This document shows, piece by piece, positions 8,376 through 17,698 of a stretch of DNA of 64,000 nt. The stretch is from Acidobacteriota bacterium. GTDB taxonomy: Bacteria > Acidobacteriota > Terriglobia > Bryobacterales > Bryobacteraceae. Each line of letters starts with the position of its first letter. Position 1 is the stretch's first letter. A program made the translations under genes and the position numbers. Under the pieces are notes generated by a model, which worked only from the letters and a program-made list of their open reading frames with translations, had not been told where the DNA came from and did no database searches. The stretch is taken from positions 1-64,000 of the forward strand of contig JAFDVZ010000006.1 in assembly GCA_018268715.1 (NCBI GenBank), given 5' to 3'.

Positions 8376-8902
8376 AGAAGATCAAGCTGGCGACGGTGTG
8401 GCTGGATGGATGCGCGGGCTGCCACATGTCGTTGCTCGATATCGACGCGGGCATCCTGACGGTGGCGCAGAAGGCGGACATCGTGTACGGGCCGCTGGTG
8501 GACGCGCAGGAGTTCCCCGATGAGGTGGACGTCACGCTAGTGGAGGGCGCGGTTTCAAGCCAGGAGGATCTGCACAAGATCCAGAAAATCCGCCAGTGCA
8601 CGCGGACCCTGGTGTCGTTGGGCGATTGCGCGGTGACGGGCAACGTTCCGGCGATGCGCAATACAATTCCCGTGCCGAAACTGCTGCAACGCATCTACGT
8701 CGAAGGCGTGCAGGAGAACAAGAGCGTGCCGGTGGATCGCGTGCCGCCGCTGCTCAAACAGGCGCGGCCCTTGCGCGATTACGTCAAGGTGGATCTGCAC
8801 GTGCCCGGCTGTCCGCCGAGCGCGCAGGCCATCCTGGCCGTGGTGAGCGATCTGCTGGATGGCCGGAATCCCGAGGCCAACGCGAAGCTGAAGTTCGGGT
8901 AA
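8372..8902 (+). CDS. hoxY: HoxY, [NiFe]-hydrogenase small subunit (group 3d type)
   Basis: The 176-aa protein starts at the ATG overlapping the hoxU stop, with AAAGGAG upstream. Proximal [4Fe-4S] ligands are C14, C17, C86 and C147 (DGCAGC, GDC, PGCPPS), with the conserved VEGAV loop at about 58-62. It has no Tat signal and no medial or distal cluster domain, as expected for the short cytoplasmic small subunit of bidirectional NAD-linked hydrogenases. It pairs with HoxH 11 bp downstream. Confidence 0.93.
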   Translation: MKKIKLATVWLDGCAGCHMSLLDIDAGILTVAQKADIVYGPLVDAQEFPDEVDVTLVEGAVSSQEDLHKIQKIRQCTRTLVSLGDCAVTGNVPAMRNTIPVPKLLQRIYVEGVQENKSVPVDRVPPLLKQARPLRDYVKVDLHVPGCPPSAQAILAVVSDLLDGRNPEANAKLKFG

Positions 8903-8913
8903 GGAGCGACGGC

Positions 8914-10315
<1,402 letters not shown>

Positions 10316-10335
<20 letters not shown>

Positions 10336-10765
10336 GACGCTGGTGATCGGCTACGGCAACCCGCTGCGTTCCGACGACGCGGCGGGTTTGCACGTGGCTC
10401 GCGCGGTTACTGGCTCGCGGTTTCGAGTTATCGAGACTTATCAACTGACTCCGGAGTTCGCCGAGGATATTTCAGCCTTCGAGCGAGTGATTTTCGTCGA
10501 TTGCGACGTCGAGTTAGCGCCGGGCGAGGTGAAGGTGCGGCCGGTGGAGCCGACGGCCCACGCCGATACGCACCTGCAGAGTCCCGGCGACCTGCTGCGG
10601 CTGGCTCACGAACTGTACGGGGCGCGGCCCGAGGCTCTGTTTGTCGGCGTCGGCCCGGAAAACATGGATCTGGGCGAGACGCTGTCGCCCAGCGTCGATG
10701 CGGCTGTCCAGCGCGCCGCGGACCTGATCCAGGGCGCAATCCGTCCGCTTCATACTTCTTCATAA
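10316..10765 (+). CDS. hoxW: HoxW-like hydrogenase maturation endopeptidase
   Basis: The 149-aa protein is of the HycI/HyaD/HoxW family, which cuts the C-terminal tail of the large subunit after nickel insertion. The N-terminal GYGNPLRSDDAAG carries one Ni-binding acid (D20). D62 (FVDCD) and H86 (THLQSP) match the other two metal ligands of the family. The HLQSPGDLLRLAHELYG stretch is typical of the HoxW type. It is the last gene of the hox operon and overlaps hoxH by 20 bp. No hypA-F genes are in the window, so the remaining maturation must come from elsewhere in the genome. Confidence 0.9.
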
Positions 10766-10835
10766 TCCCCGCCGAGTTCGCTTAACAATCGCTTCGTCTG
10801 ATGGTATTGAAGGCCTTTGGAGGGCCGAACTTCAG

Positions 10836-11306
10836 ATGAGAAAACACATGATCGGGATCCTGGCGGGTGGGATCGGAGCTATCGGACTGGCCAAGTTGTG
10901 GCACGTGCGCCGGCACGGATTCGGCGGCGGGGAGCATTGTGGCCCGCGACGTCACGGCTGGCGCGGCGGTCCGCGGCGGTTCCTGAAGGAGTTGGACGCG
11001 ACCCCCGAGCAGAAGGCCGCGCTGCGGCAGAGCGCCTGGGAGTTGGTGCAGGCGATTCAGGCGGGCAAACCGCCGGTGAACTTCGGCGCGGTGCGAGAGG
11101 CGCTGACGGCCGAGTCGGTGGACCGCGCGGACCTGGTGAACAAGCTGCGCGAGCCCGTCGATTCGCCGCTGCCCGACGCCATCGCGAACGTCGTCGAGCG
11201 TCTGCGCGGCAGCCTGAGCGCCGAACAGCGCGCCAAGCTTTCGGCCATGATGGCCCGGCGCTTCGGCGGCGACGCGCCCTCGGCTTCGCCAGCGCCCGCC
11301 CAGTAG
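10836..11306 (+). CDS. Spy/CpxP-like periplasmic protein with LTxxQ-type motifs
   Basis: The 156-aa protein has an N-terminal hydrophobic segment (MIGILAGGIGAIGLAKLW), a His/Gly/Arg-rich stretch (about 25-48) and two degenerate LTxxQ motifs (DATPEQKAAL about 54; LSAEQRAKL about 129) that flank a helical region. These are marks of the Spy/CpxP/heavy-metal-resistor group, periplasmic proteins that report or buffer envelope or metal stress. GGAGG lies upstream of the ATG. It directly precedes a two-component system (10-bp gap), the same pairing as cpxP with cpxRA. The His-rich N-terminal part could bind metal; this is inference. Confidence 0.7.
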   Translation: MRKHMIGILAGGIGAIGLAKLWHVRRHGFGGGEHCGPRRHGWRGGPRRFLKELDATPEQKAALRQSAWELVQAIQAGKPPVNFGAVREALTAESVDRADLVNKLREPVDSPLPDAIANVVERLRGSLSAEQRAKLSAMMARRFGGDAPSASPAPAQ

Positions 11307-11316
11307 GATAGGACTA

Positions 11317-11991
11317 GTGCCGATCGATGCATTGCTTGTGGACGACGACGCCCGGCTGCCGGAGATGCTGAAGACGTTTCTTGAGCCGCAGGGCGTCGCG
11401 CTCACGCTTGCGCCGGGCGGGGCCGAGGCCCTGGTCCAACTGGAGCGGCAGGCGTTCGACGTCGTCATCCTCGACGTGATGATGCCGGGCATGGATGGGC
11501 TCGAGACGCTGCGACGGCTGCGCGCGAAGTCGAACGTGCCGGTGATCATGCTGACCGCTCGCGGCGATGAAGCGGACCGCATTGTGGGGCTCGAGCTGGG
11601 TGCGGACGATTACCTGCCGAAGCCCTTTAGCTCCCGCGAGCTGCTGGCGCGCATCCGGGCGCTGGTGCGGCGGGCGGGCCCGAGCCCGGCCGAGAAGTTG
11701 GAGTATCGGGAGATCCGGCTGATGGCGGACACGCGCGAAGTGTGGAAGGCGGGCGAGCCGGTGGCGCTGACCGCGCTCGAATTCGACCTGCTCGCCGCGC
11801 TGATGCGCCGGCGCGGACGCGTGGTGCCGCGAGAGGCGTTGCTGCGGCTGGCCGGGCGCGCGGACACCACCGTGAATGAGCGCGCCGTGGACGTTCACGT
11901 CGCGCATTTGCGGCAGAAGCTCGACGACGATCCGCCGCGGTTGATCAAGACCGTGCGGGGCGTGGGCTATGTGTTCGCGGCGGAGTCGTGA
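11317..11991 (+). CDS. OmpR-family response regulator (CpxR-like)
   Basis: The protein has 224 aa and starts at GTG (11317). The receiver domain (1-120) has the acidic pocket DDD (9-11), phospho-acceptor D53 (ILDVMMPGMDG), T80 and K102 (LPKPF). The winged-helix DNA-binding domain (about 128-222) has the usual LTALEFDLLAALM, NERAVDVHVAHLRQKL and IKTVRGVGYVF. It sits 10 bp after the Spy-like gene and joins the histidine kinase gene at its stop codon. The three are probably one operon that senses envelope stress. Whether it controls the nearby hox genes cannot be told from the sequence. Confidence 0.92.
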   Translation: MPIDALLVDDDARLPEMLKTFLEPQGVALTLAPGGAEALVQLERQAFDVVILDVMMPGMDGLETLRRLRAKSNVPVIMLTARGDEADRIVGLELGADDYLPKPFSSRELLARIRALVRRAGPSPAEKLEYREIRLMADTREVWKAGEPVALTALEFDLLAALMRRRGRVVPREALLRLAGRADTTVNERAVDVHVAHLRQKLDDDPPRLIKTVRGVGYVFAAES

Positions 11992-12992
11992 TGGGCCGCG
12001 GGCGCGTCCACTGGAGAGATCGCGTGTGGCTGGTTCCGCCGTTCGGATTGCGGCGGCGGATTTTCTGGGCGCTGGCGGGCGCGATGCTGATGGCCGGCCT
12101 GCTGACGGCGCTGCTGTCGCTGGTGTGGAATCGCCCGGGATGGCCCGCCGCCGCGGTGTTCATCGTCGCGGTGCTGTGGGCCGCCTCCGGACGGCTGGCG
12201 TTCCGGTTGGTGCTGCCGCTGAATCGGCTGGCCGCCGTGGTGCAGCGCATCGGGGAGGGCGACCTGTCGGCGCGCGAGGGCTTCGTCAGCGGCCATCACG
12301 ACGAGGTGTCGCGCGTGGCGGCGGCGATTGACGCAATGGCCGGCCGCATCGAAAGCCAGATCCAGGAGGAGCGGCGGCTGATGGCGGTGGTCTCGCACGA
12401 GTTGCGCACGCCGATGGCGCGCATTCGCGTGCTGACCGATCTGGCGCGCGCCGGCGATGCTTCGGCGCTCGACGGGATCGACCGGGAAGTGGAGGAAGTG
12501 GACGATCTGGTCGGCAACATTCTGGCGCGTTCGCGTTTGGAGTTCGGGACGCTGTCGCGCAAGCCGGTGAGCCTGCCCGAGGCGGCGCGCGAGGCCATCG
12601 AACGGGCCGGTCCGCCGGAGCCGCCGCTCGAAATCGAGGGCGCGAACGCTTACGACGCGGTGTCTGCCGATCCCACGCTGGTGCATCGCGCGATCGCCAA
12701 TCTCATCGACAACGCGAGGCGCCACGGCGGAGGCGTCGCGCTGGTGCGAGTGCGATCGGGCGAGGAGGGCGTGTCGGTGGAGGTGCTCGACTCGGGGCCC
12801 GGATTCCCGCCGACCAAGGGCGACCGCTTTCGCGCCTTCGCGCCGGAATCGGGCGGCACGCGGGGTTCGGGATTGGGGCTCGGGCTGAACCTGGTGAAGC
12901 GGATCGCCGAAGCGCACGGCGGGCGCGCGTGGGCGGAGGACCGTCCGGAAGGCGGGGCCCGGGTGGGCTTTGAAACGCCGTTCGCTAGCTGA
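11991..12992 (+). CDS. HAMP-domain sensor histidine kinase (CpxA-like)
   Basis: The protein has 333 aa from an ATG that overlaps the regulator's stop by 1 bp; a GTG one codon earlier is also possible. Two membrane helices (about 24-46 and 52-72) are separated by a very short loop, so no real periplasmic sensor domain is present. HAMP covers about 73-126, the H-box SHELRTPMAR has H136, and the ATPase domain shows N-box NLIDNARRHGGG, DSGPGFPP and the G2 box GSGLGLGLNLV. With the Spy-like protein next door, sensing probably depends on an accessory protein or the membrane itself. The 3' end overlaps the convergent monooxygenase gene by 8 bp. Confidence 0.9.
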   Translation: MGRGRVHWRDRVWLVPPFGLRRRIFWALAGAMLMAGLLTALLSLVWNRPGWPAAAVFIVAVLWAASGRLAFRLVLPLNRLAAVVQRIGEGDLSAREGFVSGHHDEVSRVAAAIDAMAGRIESQIQEERRLMAVVSHELRTPMARIRVLTDLARAGDASALDGIDREVEEVDDLVGNILARSRLEFGTLSRKPVSLPEAAREAIERAGPPEPPLEIEGANAYDAVSADPTLVHRAIANLIDNARRHGGGVALVRVRSGEEGVSVEVLDSGPGFPPTKGDRFRAFAPESGGTRGSGLGLGLNLVKRIAEAHGGRAWAEDRPEGGARVGFETPFAS

Positions 12993-14562
12993 CCGCCGCG
13001 TCCACCGCCATGGGCGGCTCATAGACTCGGTTCAGATGCTCAAGCAGCGGCAGCGGATCCGCGGTCAGGCTGCGGAAGCCGATGTAGCCGTCGGGGCGCA
13101 CCAGGTACACGCACGGGACGCCGGCCGAATAAGCGTGATGCGCGTGTCCGTCCGGATCGGCGATGGACGGGCCATCCCAGAGGGCGGTGCGGCGCGCGAT
13201 CAGGTGCGTGGTCACCTCGTCCGGATAGCCGTCGCGCATGTAGCGGGCGATGTTCGCGAATCCGCGCAGGTCGTCCTTGTCGGGATTCTCGCCCGTGAAC
13301 AGCAGCGCGACGTGCCGCGATCCGCGTAGGAGCGAGTAGAGCGCCGGGGCGCGATCGCCCGGCAAGGGACCCGCGGTCCAGCGGCCGTGCTGGTCCACGA
13401 TGGGGCTGGTCCGGTAGTTCACGCTGAGTTCGGCGAAGCGTTCGACGATGCGATGCTCCAGCACTTCGAAGCCGGCGAGGATGGGAATCACGCGGTTGCG
13501 GATGCCCTGCGACACCGGATGGCGCAGCGTGGCGATGGACGCCAGGTTCGCGGTCAACGACAGCATGGAGCGCGCCACCGGCTGACGCTCCGCCGTGTAG
13601 CTTTCCAGCAGCGTTTCGGGCGCGGTGCCGCGCAGCACCATCGACAGCTTCCAGGCCAGGTTGAACGCGTCCTGGACGCCGGTGTTCATGCCCTGCCCTC
13701 CCGCCGGATTCTGCACGTGCGCCGCGTCGCCGGCGACGAACACCCGCCCGCGCTGATACTGCGGCGCGGTGCGGCGCGAGAGCCGGAACGGCGCGAACCA
13801 GGCCGGCTCGCCCAGGCGGGCGGATTTCGGCCCGCGTTCGGAAAATATCCGCCGCAGCGTCTCAAAGGTGGGCGTCGGGCCGTCGTAATCGGCAACCAGA
13901 CGGTGCAGGCCGCCGGGCAGCGGCATGGCGGATAGCAGCCCGTCTTCATGGAACCAGAAGCGCCACTCGTCGTCCGGCTCGTCCTGCTCGATGGCGACAT
14001 CGGCCAGCAGAAATGTTTCCTCGGCGGAGGAGCCTTCGAAGGGAATCCCGACGGCCTGGCGCACCAGACTGTTGGCGCCGTCGCACCCCACTACGTACTC
14101 CGTCTCGAGCGTTTCAACGGCGCCGCCCGCCCGCTGCACGTGGAGGCGCACGCCGTCCGCATCCTGGCTGACGCCCGTCACCGCCGCCCGCCGCTCCACC
14201 TCGATGCCGAATCCGCGCAGATGCTCAAGCAGGATGCGCTCGGTTTCGCGTTGCGGAAGGTCGAGCGCGAAGGGGTAGGGGCTCGGCAACTCGTCCAGGC
14301 TGAAGTGCAGGATGCGGCGGCCGTCGGCGAACAGGTTTGCGCCGTGAATGCGCTGACCCGCCGCAAGAACGCGCTCGACGAAGCCCATGGAGGCGAAGGC
14401 TTCGAGCGTCCGGGCGTGGATGGCGATGGCGCGGGAATCAGCGGCGGGCGCGGCGGCGCGGTCGAGCACGCGGGAGCGCACGCCATTTCGCGCGAGTTCG
14501 GCGGCCATCGTCAGCCCGGCCGGGCCCGCGCCGACAACAATCACTCGGTCGTCAAGGGACAT
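12985..14562 (-). CDS. FAD-dependent aromatic-ring-type monooxygenase
   Basis: The 525-aa protein is a class A flavoprotein monooxygenase (PheA/MhpA/PgaE-like). It has the FAD Rossmann motif VVGAGPAGLTMA (from residue 9), the DG motif GCDGANS (about 158) and the GD motif GDAAHVQNPAGGQGMN (about 276), then a C-terminal thioredoxin-like domain (about 390-510). Such enzymes hydroxylate aromatic substrates with NAD(P)H and O2. The substrate cannot be read from the sequence. It lies 85 bp downstream of the mtrB-like gene on the same strand, but an aerobic hydroxylase has no clear role in electron export, so co-transcription may be incidental. The spacer holds the direct repeat TCTGGGTGAGGCGCC twice. 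Confidence 0.85.
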   Translation of the reverse strand: MSLDDRVIVVGAGPAGLTMAAELARNGVRSRVLDRAAAPAADSRAIAIHARTLEAFASMGFVERVLAAGQRIHGANLFADGRRILHFSLDELPSPYPFALDLPQRETERILLEHLRGFGIEVERRAAVTGVSQDADGVRLHVQRAGGAVETLETEYVVGCDGANSLVRQAVGIPFEGSSAEETFLLADVAIEQDEPDDEWRFWFHEDGLLSAMPLPGGLHRLVADYDGPTPTFETLRRIFSERGPKSARLGEPAWFAPFRLSRRTAPQYQRGRVFVAGDAAHVQNPAGGQGMNTGVQDAFNLAWKLSMVLRGTAPETLLESYTAERQPVARSMLSLTANLASIATLRHPVSQGIRNRVIPILAGFEVLEHRIVERFAELSVNYRTSPIVDQHGRWTAGPLPGDRAPALYSLLRGSRHVALLFTGENPDKDDLRGFANIARYMRDGYPDEVTTHLIARRTALWDGPSIADPDGHAHHAYSAGVPCVYLVRPDGYIGFRSLTADPLPLLEHLNRVYEPPMAVDAAVS

Positions 14563-14646
14563 GGAATCTCTGGGTGAGGCGCCCTAGGCGCCGCATCGTC
14601 TGGGTGAGGCGCCTGGGAGCGCCTCCTCGGTGAGATCGCCCTCGGC

Positions 14647-16659
14647 CTAGCGAACCAGCCGCAGCCCGGTCATAAAGATGTTGCTGCGAAATCCTTCGTT
14701 CGAGTAGAGCGCCTCGGAAAGACCATAGTAGCGCCACTCGGTGAAGAATTGGACACGTTCATGCACCGGAACGTTCAGTTTGACGATGGGCGAATAGAAC
14801 GACGTCGGTCGGCTGCCGCTCGAGGTGTAGAACGAGCCGCCCAACTGGAGCTTCGGTCCGTACTTGCCCTTGACGGGCGGCGCGACATCGATCACCGCCG
14901 TCCCGGTGTGCGAGTTCTCGTGGTAGTTCGAAAGCTCGGGACTCAGGAACGGCAGCGACGCGTAGTTCAAATTCGATTCGATCGAGCTGCGCGTGTAGTC
15001 GGCCATGAAGGTGATCCGCTGCCCGTTCTTCGGATTCCACAGCAGCCCGACGGACTCCTGGTAGTTCTGAAGGTCGAAACGGACCGCCGGGTTCGGGTTC
15101 TCGTTTGTCAGGGCGAAGAAATTGCCGGTCAGCGACAGGGAGTTGAACAGCTGGTAACGCGCCCGGATCGTGCCCTTGCGATAGTCGGCGAGGCTCGTGC
15201 GGAAGTAGACCTGACTGGTCGAGGCGAGTTCGGCGTCGCCGTTCACCCACAGCTTCTGGCCCATGCGGATCTGGCCGCCCAGCAAGCCCACCTGCTGGTC
15301 AAGATTCCCCGGCTGATATTGCACGCCGTTTTCGAGCGGAGCGCGCACCTGCGCGTCGCCCCACACCTTGCGCCAGCCGCCGCGGACCGTCAGCCACGAG
15401 AACACCTCGACGTTCGCCTGCACCTGCTGGCGGCTGTAGTTCACGAACAGGCGGTCGCCGCCGGGATTCGCAAACACCGGAGTGGTGAGGAACGATACGT
15501 TGTTCAGCGCAATCGAGCTCGACGTGTGATAGCGGTCCGTCATCCAGGATTCGAGGATGCGCACACGACGGATGGGCCGCAGCTCCAGGTTGATGTTGCC
15601 CGTCGAGTGCGGCTGGTTGGAGTTCGCCGCCGCGTACATCGATTGCGAGGTCAACACCTGGAAGGTCCGCGGATCGGGGAAATTGCCCGTGGCGGCCTGC
15701 GTGTACAGAACATCGTCCTTGGGCTGCGAATAGAGGAACGACCCGGAGAAGTCGACCCAGGAGAACGGCGTCCAGGTGGCGATGGCGCGCTCGAAGATGC
15801 TCGATCCGCGCACGCGCTCGGCCTGGATCAGGTTGGTCAGGAACGCCGTCTGATCGAGCGACGGCGTGGTGCGAGCCCCGCTGATGTTCTTACCGTTCGA
15901 CAGCGTCTGGTCATCCTTATATATCGTCCCGCCCTGTTCGAGCGTGACATGGAACTTCGCGAACTCGAGGTTGACGCCGCCGCGGAACTGATCGGTCTTG
16001 TCGTAGGTGGTGCTCGCCACCGGGTACTGATTCACCGATCCCGTGACGTAGTCGGCCACGCCGCGCCCTTCGCCCCAATTACGGGTGTAGGCCAGATAGG
16101 GGCTGATCCACGTGCCGGGGCGGAATCGCAGCACCATGTCGATGGTGCGCCGTCGCAGGTCAAAGCCCTGCTGGGTGCTGAACACGTTGCGATCGATGGC
16201 CGGGTTCGCGAAGGAACCCAGGAAATTGTAGTAGGCGATGTTCCGGTAGTCGACGCGGAAATCGTACAGCTTCTGCTTGGCGGCGTCGAAGCGCAGCGTC
16301 TGGTTCGGATCGCCGCCCCAGCCGGACCCGAACAAGTTGATCTTGTCGTAGAACCTGCTGGTCGGGCTCGTGATGGACAGGTCGAAGCCGAACACCTTCG
16401 GACCTTCGCCCAGATTCACCACGGAGCGATAGGCGTCGTAATTGCCGCCGTTGGTGACGAAACGGTACCCCAGGTCGACGCTGCCGGTGACGGTGGGACC
16501 GGCCGCCGGCGCGGCCTCAGCGGGCTTGGCCTCCTCGGCCTTGGGCTTCTCCGCTTCCGGCTTCGCCGCCTGCGCGGCCGGCGCCGGATCCCCGGCGGGC
16601 TTCGGCGCGTCCTGCGCGACGAGCGGCATCAGTGCGAGGCAGAAAATTAGGTGTCTCAT
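14647..16659 (-). CDS. mtrB: MtrB/PioB-family outer-membrane porin of an electron conduit
   Basis: The 670-aa protein has a short signal peptide (IFCLALMPLVA), an Ala/Pro/Lys/Glu-rich linker (about 17-53), and then beta-strand repeats to a terminal aromatic/arginine-rich strand (GLRLVR). The pattern GSVDLGYRF...GGNYDAYRSVVNLGEGPKVF at the barrel start and alternating aromatic strands match the decaheme-associated MtrB/PioB family. The mature protein has no cysteine, so it lacks the CxxC of Shewanella MtrB. In known systems this barrel sheathes a decaheme cytochrome across the outer membrane. The start overlaps the decaheme gene by 4 bp (ATGA), which supports the pairing. Confidence 0.88.
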   Translation of the reverse strand: MRHLIFCLALMPLVAQDAPKPAGDPAPAAQAAKPEAEKPKAEEAKPAEAAPAAGPTVTGSVDLGYRFVTNGGNYDAYRSVVNLGEGPKVFGFDLSITSPTSRFYDKINLFGSGWGGDPNQTLRFDAAKQKLYDFRVDYRNIAYYNFLGSFANPAIDRNVFSTQQGFDLRRRTIDMVLRFRPGTWISPYLAYTRNWGEGRGVADYVTGSVNQYPVASTTYDKTDQFRGGVNLEFAKFHVTLEQGGTIYKDDQTLSNGKNISGARTTPSLDQTAFLTNLIQAERVRGSSIFERAIATWTPFSWVDFSGSFLYSQPKDDVLYTQAATGNFPDPRTFQVLTSQSMYAAANSNQPHSTGNINLELRPIRRVRILESWMTDRYHTSSSIALNNVSFLTTPVFANPGGDRLFVNYSRQQVQANVEVFSWLTVRGGWRKVWGDAQVRAPLENGVQYQPGNLDQQVGLLGGQIRMGQKLWVNGDAELASTSQVYFRTSLADYRKGTIRARYQLFNSLSLTGNFFALTNENPNPAVRFDLQNYQESVGLLWNPKNGQRITFMADYTRSSIESNLNYASLPFLSPELSNYHENSHTGTAVIDVAPPVKGKYGPKLQLGGSFYTSSGSRPTSFYSPIVKLNVPVHERVQFFTEWRYYGLSEALYSNEGFRSNIFMTGLRLVR

Positions 16660-17672
16660 CGCGTCAAAGCCCTGTCAATATGCGAACCGTGGACCTTCTG
16701 ATGGCACGTGCTACAGGCGCGGAAGCGCTGCAGCCGCAGATCGTGGATCGCCGGCGGCACTCCGCCCAGCGTTCCGCTCGCCGCCACGGCCGGGGCCCCG
16801 ATATTCGAGTGGCATTCGAGACAGACGAAGCGCTCCTCATGGCGCGTCAACATCTTGGGATTGGCCGAACCGTGCGGCTCGTGACAGGCCTGGCACCCGT
16901 CCATCTGGACCGGCGCGTGAGTGAACGTGAACGGTCCGCGCTTGTCGCCGTGGCACTTGAAACAGGAGGACTCATTCCCATTGGCCGTCTGCAGCGAGGC
17001 GCGCAACGAACTGCCGTGCGGATTGTGGCAATCGACGCACGACATGGCGTTTTCCGGCAGCTTGTGATGGAACGGCTTCTGGAACTGGGCCCAATTGGAC
17101 TGGTGGCATTCGGCGCACTTGGCGTTGATGGCCGCCGAACGCCCCTTCAACAGATCTTCCGAATGCGGCTTGTGGATCGAATGGCAGCTGACGCAGGCGA
17201 CTTCGCTGCGCCCATGGCCGCCCTGTACGCGCCCGACGTTGGTCGGCTGGTTGGCGTGGCACTTCAGGCAGGATTGTTCGGACTTCTTCGCGGTCAGCCG
17301 GGCGGGATTCTGGATATCCGCCGCGGCGGTCGACTCGGCGTGCTTGCTTCCGGGCCCGTGGCACGATTCGCAGGCCTTGGTCTCCCAGCCACGCTTCTTG
17401 TCGCTTTCGAGCAGAAAGTGGCGGTTGGCCTTCAGACCTTTAAATATGTCCTCGTGGCAGGCGCCGCAGGTTTCAGAACCCACGTAGGTGGCTGGCGCCG
17501 GCGGCGTGGCCGGCGCCGGAGGGGTGGGCGCGCTTTCCTGCGCGCCCGGATTCGATTGAGCTGGAGCGGGACAGACGGCTAACGCAAGAGCCGCCACTCC
17601 GACGAGGAAAGCCTTTCGTGGAGGCGTCCAGGCGAATACAGCACATGCGTACCATTTCGGCGACTCTCGCAT
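16656..17672 (-). CDS. mtrA: DmsE/MtrA-family periplasmic decaheme c-type cytochrome
   Basis: The protein has 338 aa with ten CxxCH heme sites (CGACH, CESCH, CLKCH, CVSCH, CAECH, CVDCH, CFKCH, CQACH, CLECH, CSTCH). The mature part begins YVGSETCGACHEDIFKGL and ends VHGSHIDRALTR, the outline of the DmsE/MtrA/PioA family. A Sec signal peptide (AFLVGVAALALAVCPAPAQ) and a Pro/Ala linker precede it. GAGGT lies nine bases before the ATG. It lies 26 bp after the MtrC-like gene and overlaps the MtrB-like gene by 4 bp. In characterised systems it threads through the barrel and carries electrons from periplasmic donors to the surface cytochrome. No DmsAB reductase genes are near, so electron conduit is the better reading. 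Confidence 0.92.
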   Translation of the reverse strand: MRESPKWYACAVFAWTPPRKAFLVGVAALALAVCPAPAQSNPGAQESAPTPPAPATPPAPATYVGSETCGACHEDIFKGLKANRHFLLESDKKRGWETKACESCHGPGSKHAESTAAADIQNPARLTAKKSEQSCLKCHANQPTNVGRVQGGHGRSEVACVSCHSIHKPHSEDLLKGRSAAINAKCAECHQSNWAQFQKPFHHKLPENAMSCVDCHNPHGSSLRASLQTANGNESSCFKCHGDKRGPFTFTHAPVQMDGCQACHEPHGSANPKMLTRHEERFVCLECHSNIGAPAVAASGTLGGVPPAIHDLRLQRFRACSTCHQKVHGSHIDRALTR

Positions 17673-17698
17673 TAGCAGTTGACCTCGTTCCTAACTTA

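Noticed and set aside
16656-17672. A DMSO-respiration cytochrome (DmsE) role for the decaheme gene.
   Set aside because: No DmsA or DmsB reductase gene is present, while an MtrC-type surface cytochrome is adjacent. An electron-conduit role fits better.
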